NCBI GenBank assembly: GCA_025642065.1 | Contig: JAODUP010000326.1 | Coordinates: 897,001-961,000, forward strand | Direction of reading: 5' to 3' | DNA: 64,000 bases | DNA from: Paralvinella palmiformis | Taxonomy: Eukaryota; Annelida; Polychaeta; Terebellida; Alvinellidae | Part shown: positions 61,305 to 64,000 of the stretch, in pieces | Layout: the number at the start of each line of letters is the position of its first letter | Numbering within the stretch: the stretch's first letter is position 1 | Position numbers and translations under genes: made by a program | The notes under the pieces: model-generated | Told to the model about the DNA's origin: nothing | The model's input: only the letters and a program-made list of their open reading frames with translations | The model's database searches: none

Positions 61305-61610
61305 AGTTGATTTTTTTTCTTTCGTTTCATGATGTATGATCTATGATCATGAAACAGGGATAGCACACGAAAGTGCGAGCACTTATTTCCAATGTGGTCC
61401 CTTTTATTGAGTGGTTGTTCATAACTCCTCCCACCACCACTCACAGGGGAACAGTACGGAATGAGGGAACCGAAATACCAAGAGGGTGGTCCCTGCCAGC
61501 GTCTATTACATCGCCTCGGGGGGGGGGGGGGTAAATCTTCAACGTCCCTCTTTTAATTATTCAGTGGAAAAGGCAGCGCCATTTAACGTGGTCAGCCACC
61601 CACAATATTG
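61305..61610 (+). repeat. Dispersed ~300-bp repeat (partner of 50,763-51,060)
   Basis: Same repeat as at 50,763-51,060 in the opposite orientation, from TTTCTTTCGTTTCATGATGT to GGCAGCGCCATTTAACGTGG and the following CCACCCAC. It has a poly(T) lead-in and a G-run (61,519-61,531) in place of some sequence of the other copy. Confidence 0.8.
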
Positions 61611-61639
61611 TGAGCCGAGAAATTAATCCACGGAACAGT

Positions 61640-61745
61640 TTCGTCTTCTTGATGGAATCGAACCTGTGATGATACTAAATTCACCGTTTAACACAAAATG
61701 CGACGTGCTTAACCCCTAGATCACTCGAGTTCGTGTTTTGATTTG
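61640..61745 (-). repeat. tRNA-like SINE head
   Basis: Minus strand: GAGTGATCTAGGGGTTAAGC (A box) followed by CACAGGTTCGATTCCATCAA (B box), with intervening length near that of a tRNA plus a small insertion. The stems are not fully paired, so it is probably a SINE head. Confidence 0.55.
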
Positions 61746-63490
61746 TTTAACTTCTACGGAGCAAGTTTAGAAAGCACATCAATATAAACACGTGAATAAT
61801 AAATATTAAAAAGGGGATATTATGACATTCCGGACACTCGGGAACTGTCCATATACTCTAACCATCGACTATCAGACAGACAGACAGACAGATATTCAGA
61901 CAAACAGACAGACAGACAGACTGACAGATATTCAGACAGACATATATTCAGACCGACATACAGACAGGCAGACGGATATTCAGACAGACATATATTCAGA
62001 CAGACATATAGACAGACAGCTGATCCATCTCCGTCTGTCTTCTGTGTCTACAGTCGCAGGCAACGATTCCAACCAATCAGAGTACGGTGACAGCATTACG
62101 TCAGACGTTTATACAGACGTCATGACGTCATGACGTAACTGGTGTGATTGATGATAGGCGTTCGGCGGCGCTGTCTCCCGGTGATGTTGCCGAGATGTTG
62201 TTATCATCGTGAAGATAGTGATGAGCGGCCGGTCTCGAGGATGACACTCCCCGCAACAGATGGTTATGTCAATCATTACATAATAATGATAATACACATC
62301 AATAAATGAATTATTTCGCCTTCACTGATTCTTGTGTACTCTTCTTGTATATTTCGGTGATAAATGTCAAATGTTGCTAGAACTATATCGCCAATATTTA
62401 TTGCTGTAAATAATTCGGTTATAGTTTCTGTTCTTACTCGTATTAATCTTCACAGACACACACACGCAAACATACCTACGCACACGCATACACACACACG
62501 CACGCACATGCGCACAAACACATACACGCGCGCATACGCGCGCGCGGACATACACACACACACCATACACACACACAAACAAGCACAATCACACAAACAC
62601 ACACACACAAACACGCATTTGTATTTGTACACAATGTTACTTGATTTGTTTATTTATAAGGAGTAATGTTAAAACCTGATTATATAAAACCTGATTATTT
62701 TGTCTGCCAACTACCGCCCGGTGTATCCAGAAGATCCTGATTGTTCTATTTATTTGCGCTAGCCCACGATACAAATGTTAACGCCTTGTCAGCAATGGCA
62801 GCCTATTTATCTGGAACTCTGTTTATTAATGTTTAAGCGGTACCAATCTGGATATCGTAAGTCCCAGTACCCCTGTGTATATGCGGCTGACTTTGATTGA
62901 CCTCTGAAGCTCATTATATGCCCCGATCCGACTGATCCTGAACTGGCTGGCGATGTTTAGATTTGTTTAAATTGGCGTCGAATCGTCCGTGAAATGAGTC
63001 TGGTTCTTCCGAATGTCACTATACGGCGCCGCCTGTGCCAGATCCTGAAGTGCTCGATGTCTATCCTGCTGTCAGTATACAACTTGTATAACAATCCGGA
63101 CACCTGTTTAACATCAAGTGAACAGACCAAAAACAAAGCACCTCTTCAGAAATACCCGGTTAATTCTGGAGCCGTTGCCATCCGGATAATGTCATCTCCG
63201 GATTAAACTATCTGGATCACGGCATCATAGGCATTTGTAATGAATGTATCACTATCAGATAGATATTTTTGTCATACAATATAATGTGTGGCTGTAGTAA
63301 TAATATTTAATATAAAGAGTGGATTCTGTGTTAGATGATATGAGTTGATGCGGGGATGAGACAATATTATAAAGCAATATAATGCCAAATGACATGGTAT
63401 GACATAATATGATATGATAAACGACAGGTACAATTATATCATTATCATAATAATATTATTATTGATACTGATAATTAACTGTTATTAATA

Positions 63491-63522
<32 letters not shown>

Positions 63523-63601
63523 GCATCAACAGTTTAGATCAAGCATTCTTTTTTTTCATTATCACTGAAAAAATGAAAAGAGGGTGATAATATTGAAGAT
63601 A

Positions 63602-63648
<47 letters not shown>

Positions 63649-64000
63649 AATATTGAAGACTAAATTTTGTCAAATCTACCGAGTCAGCTTCATAATAATC
63701 ATCATTATCTTCAGTAATGATGATGATAATACTAGTAATGATGATGATAATACTAGTAATGATGATGATGATGATGATGATGATGGCGACGACGACGACA
63801 ACGACGACGACGATGATGATGATGATGATGATGATTATGAAGCTGACTCGCTAGATTTAACCAAATTTAGTCTTCAATATTATTATTTATCTTCTTACCA
63901 TTCTTCCTAATAATTATAGCTACTACCACTACTACTACTACTACCACCACTACCACTATTCTACTACTACTACTACTACCACCACTACCACTACTACTAC
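61746..64000. other. Non-coding stretch with CAGA, CA and GAT repeats
   Basis: (CAGA)n/(ATTCAGACA)n at 61,875-62,020; (CA)n/(CGCA)n at 62,456-62,615; a repeat-poor block 62,690-63,230 with no recognisable protein; (TTA)n 63,488-63,522; (GAT)n 63,601-63,650; the inverted repeat at 63,648-63,882; (ACT)n from 63,921 to the end. The Met-run and Asp-run frame at 63,584-63,910 is a trinucleotide by-product. Confidence 0.5.
63648..63882. repeat. Inverted repeat (49-bp arms) around a (GAT)n loop
   Basis: The left arm 63,648-63,696 (begins TAATATTGAAGACTAAATTT) and right arm 63,834-63,882 (ends AAATTTAGTCTTCAATATTA) are reverse complements with only three mismatches in 49. The 137-bp interval is mostly GATGATG and GACGACG triplets. 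Flanking DNA continues with more ATG repeats on the left. Confidence 0.93.

Noticed and set aside
63584..63910. 108-codon plus-strand frame with Met and Asp runs
   Set aside because: Product of (GAT)n/(GAC)n triplets in the inverted-repeat structure.

Overview
This is a eukaryotic window. Its coding density is very low, it has split exons with GT-AG introns, and it is saturated with simple repeats ((TA)n, (CA)n, (GA)n, (GAT)n, (GTCT)n) and tRNA-derived SINE-like repeats. With a SOWAH-family protein, this suggests a metazoan, most plausibly a lophotrochozoan such as a marine gastropod. The species is an inference from style only. No rRNA, genuine tRNA, CRISPR or prokaryotic operon structure was seen.

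The only gene I can assemble convincingly is on the minus strand between 49,625 and 38,321. Six exons splice in frame into a 392-residue N-terminal part of a SOWAH (sosondowah) ankyrin-repeat-family protein. They encode a winged-helix domain split over exons 1-3, a long acidic/serine-rich linker with a basic nuclear-localisation-like patch (exon 3), two short linker exons, and the start of the region preceding the ankyrin repeats (exon 6). The ankyrin repeats were not found, so the 3' part of the gene probably lies beyond position 1. In that case most of 1-38,320 is one very long intron. A palindromic NRF1-type motif sits 57 bp upstream of the start codon.

The introns of this gene hold mobile elements. 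Two copies of a non-autonomous hAT-like element lie at 39.67-40.77 kb (with a C-terminal hAT transposase remnant) and 47.74-48.93 kb. A short hAT-like MITE sits inside a TA tract at 43.47 kb. A ~600-bp direct repeat pair (42.5 and 44.5 kb) brackets a broken gene fragment on the plus strand (43.8-44.4 kb). Several strong hairpins are also present (39.1, 41.4, 48.3 kb).

Region 1-38.3 kb: no supported exon. It holds a 50-bp minisatellite (1.3 kb), a large ~91-bp higher-order minisatellite (16.7-18.6 kb), an alternating A/B 41-bp array (22.7-23.3 kb), a 28-bp array (37.9 kb), many microsatellites, SINE copies all in minus orientation, and several GC-rich blocks free of simple repeats that could be regulatory (for example an E-box cluster at 19.9 kb).

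Region 49.8-64 kb: a very long (TG)n/poly(A)/poly(C) compound repeat just upstream of the SOWAH promoter, more SINEs, a 300-bp dispersed repeat in inverted copies (50.8 and 61.3 kb), two possible minus-strand exons of an unidentified gene (56.1-56.45 kb), 28-30-bp arrays at 56.5 and 58.1 kb, and a 49-bp-arm inverted repeat with a trinucleotide-repeat loop at 63.65-63.88 kb.
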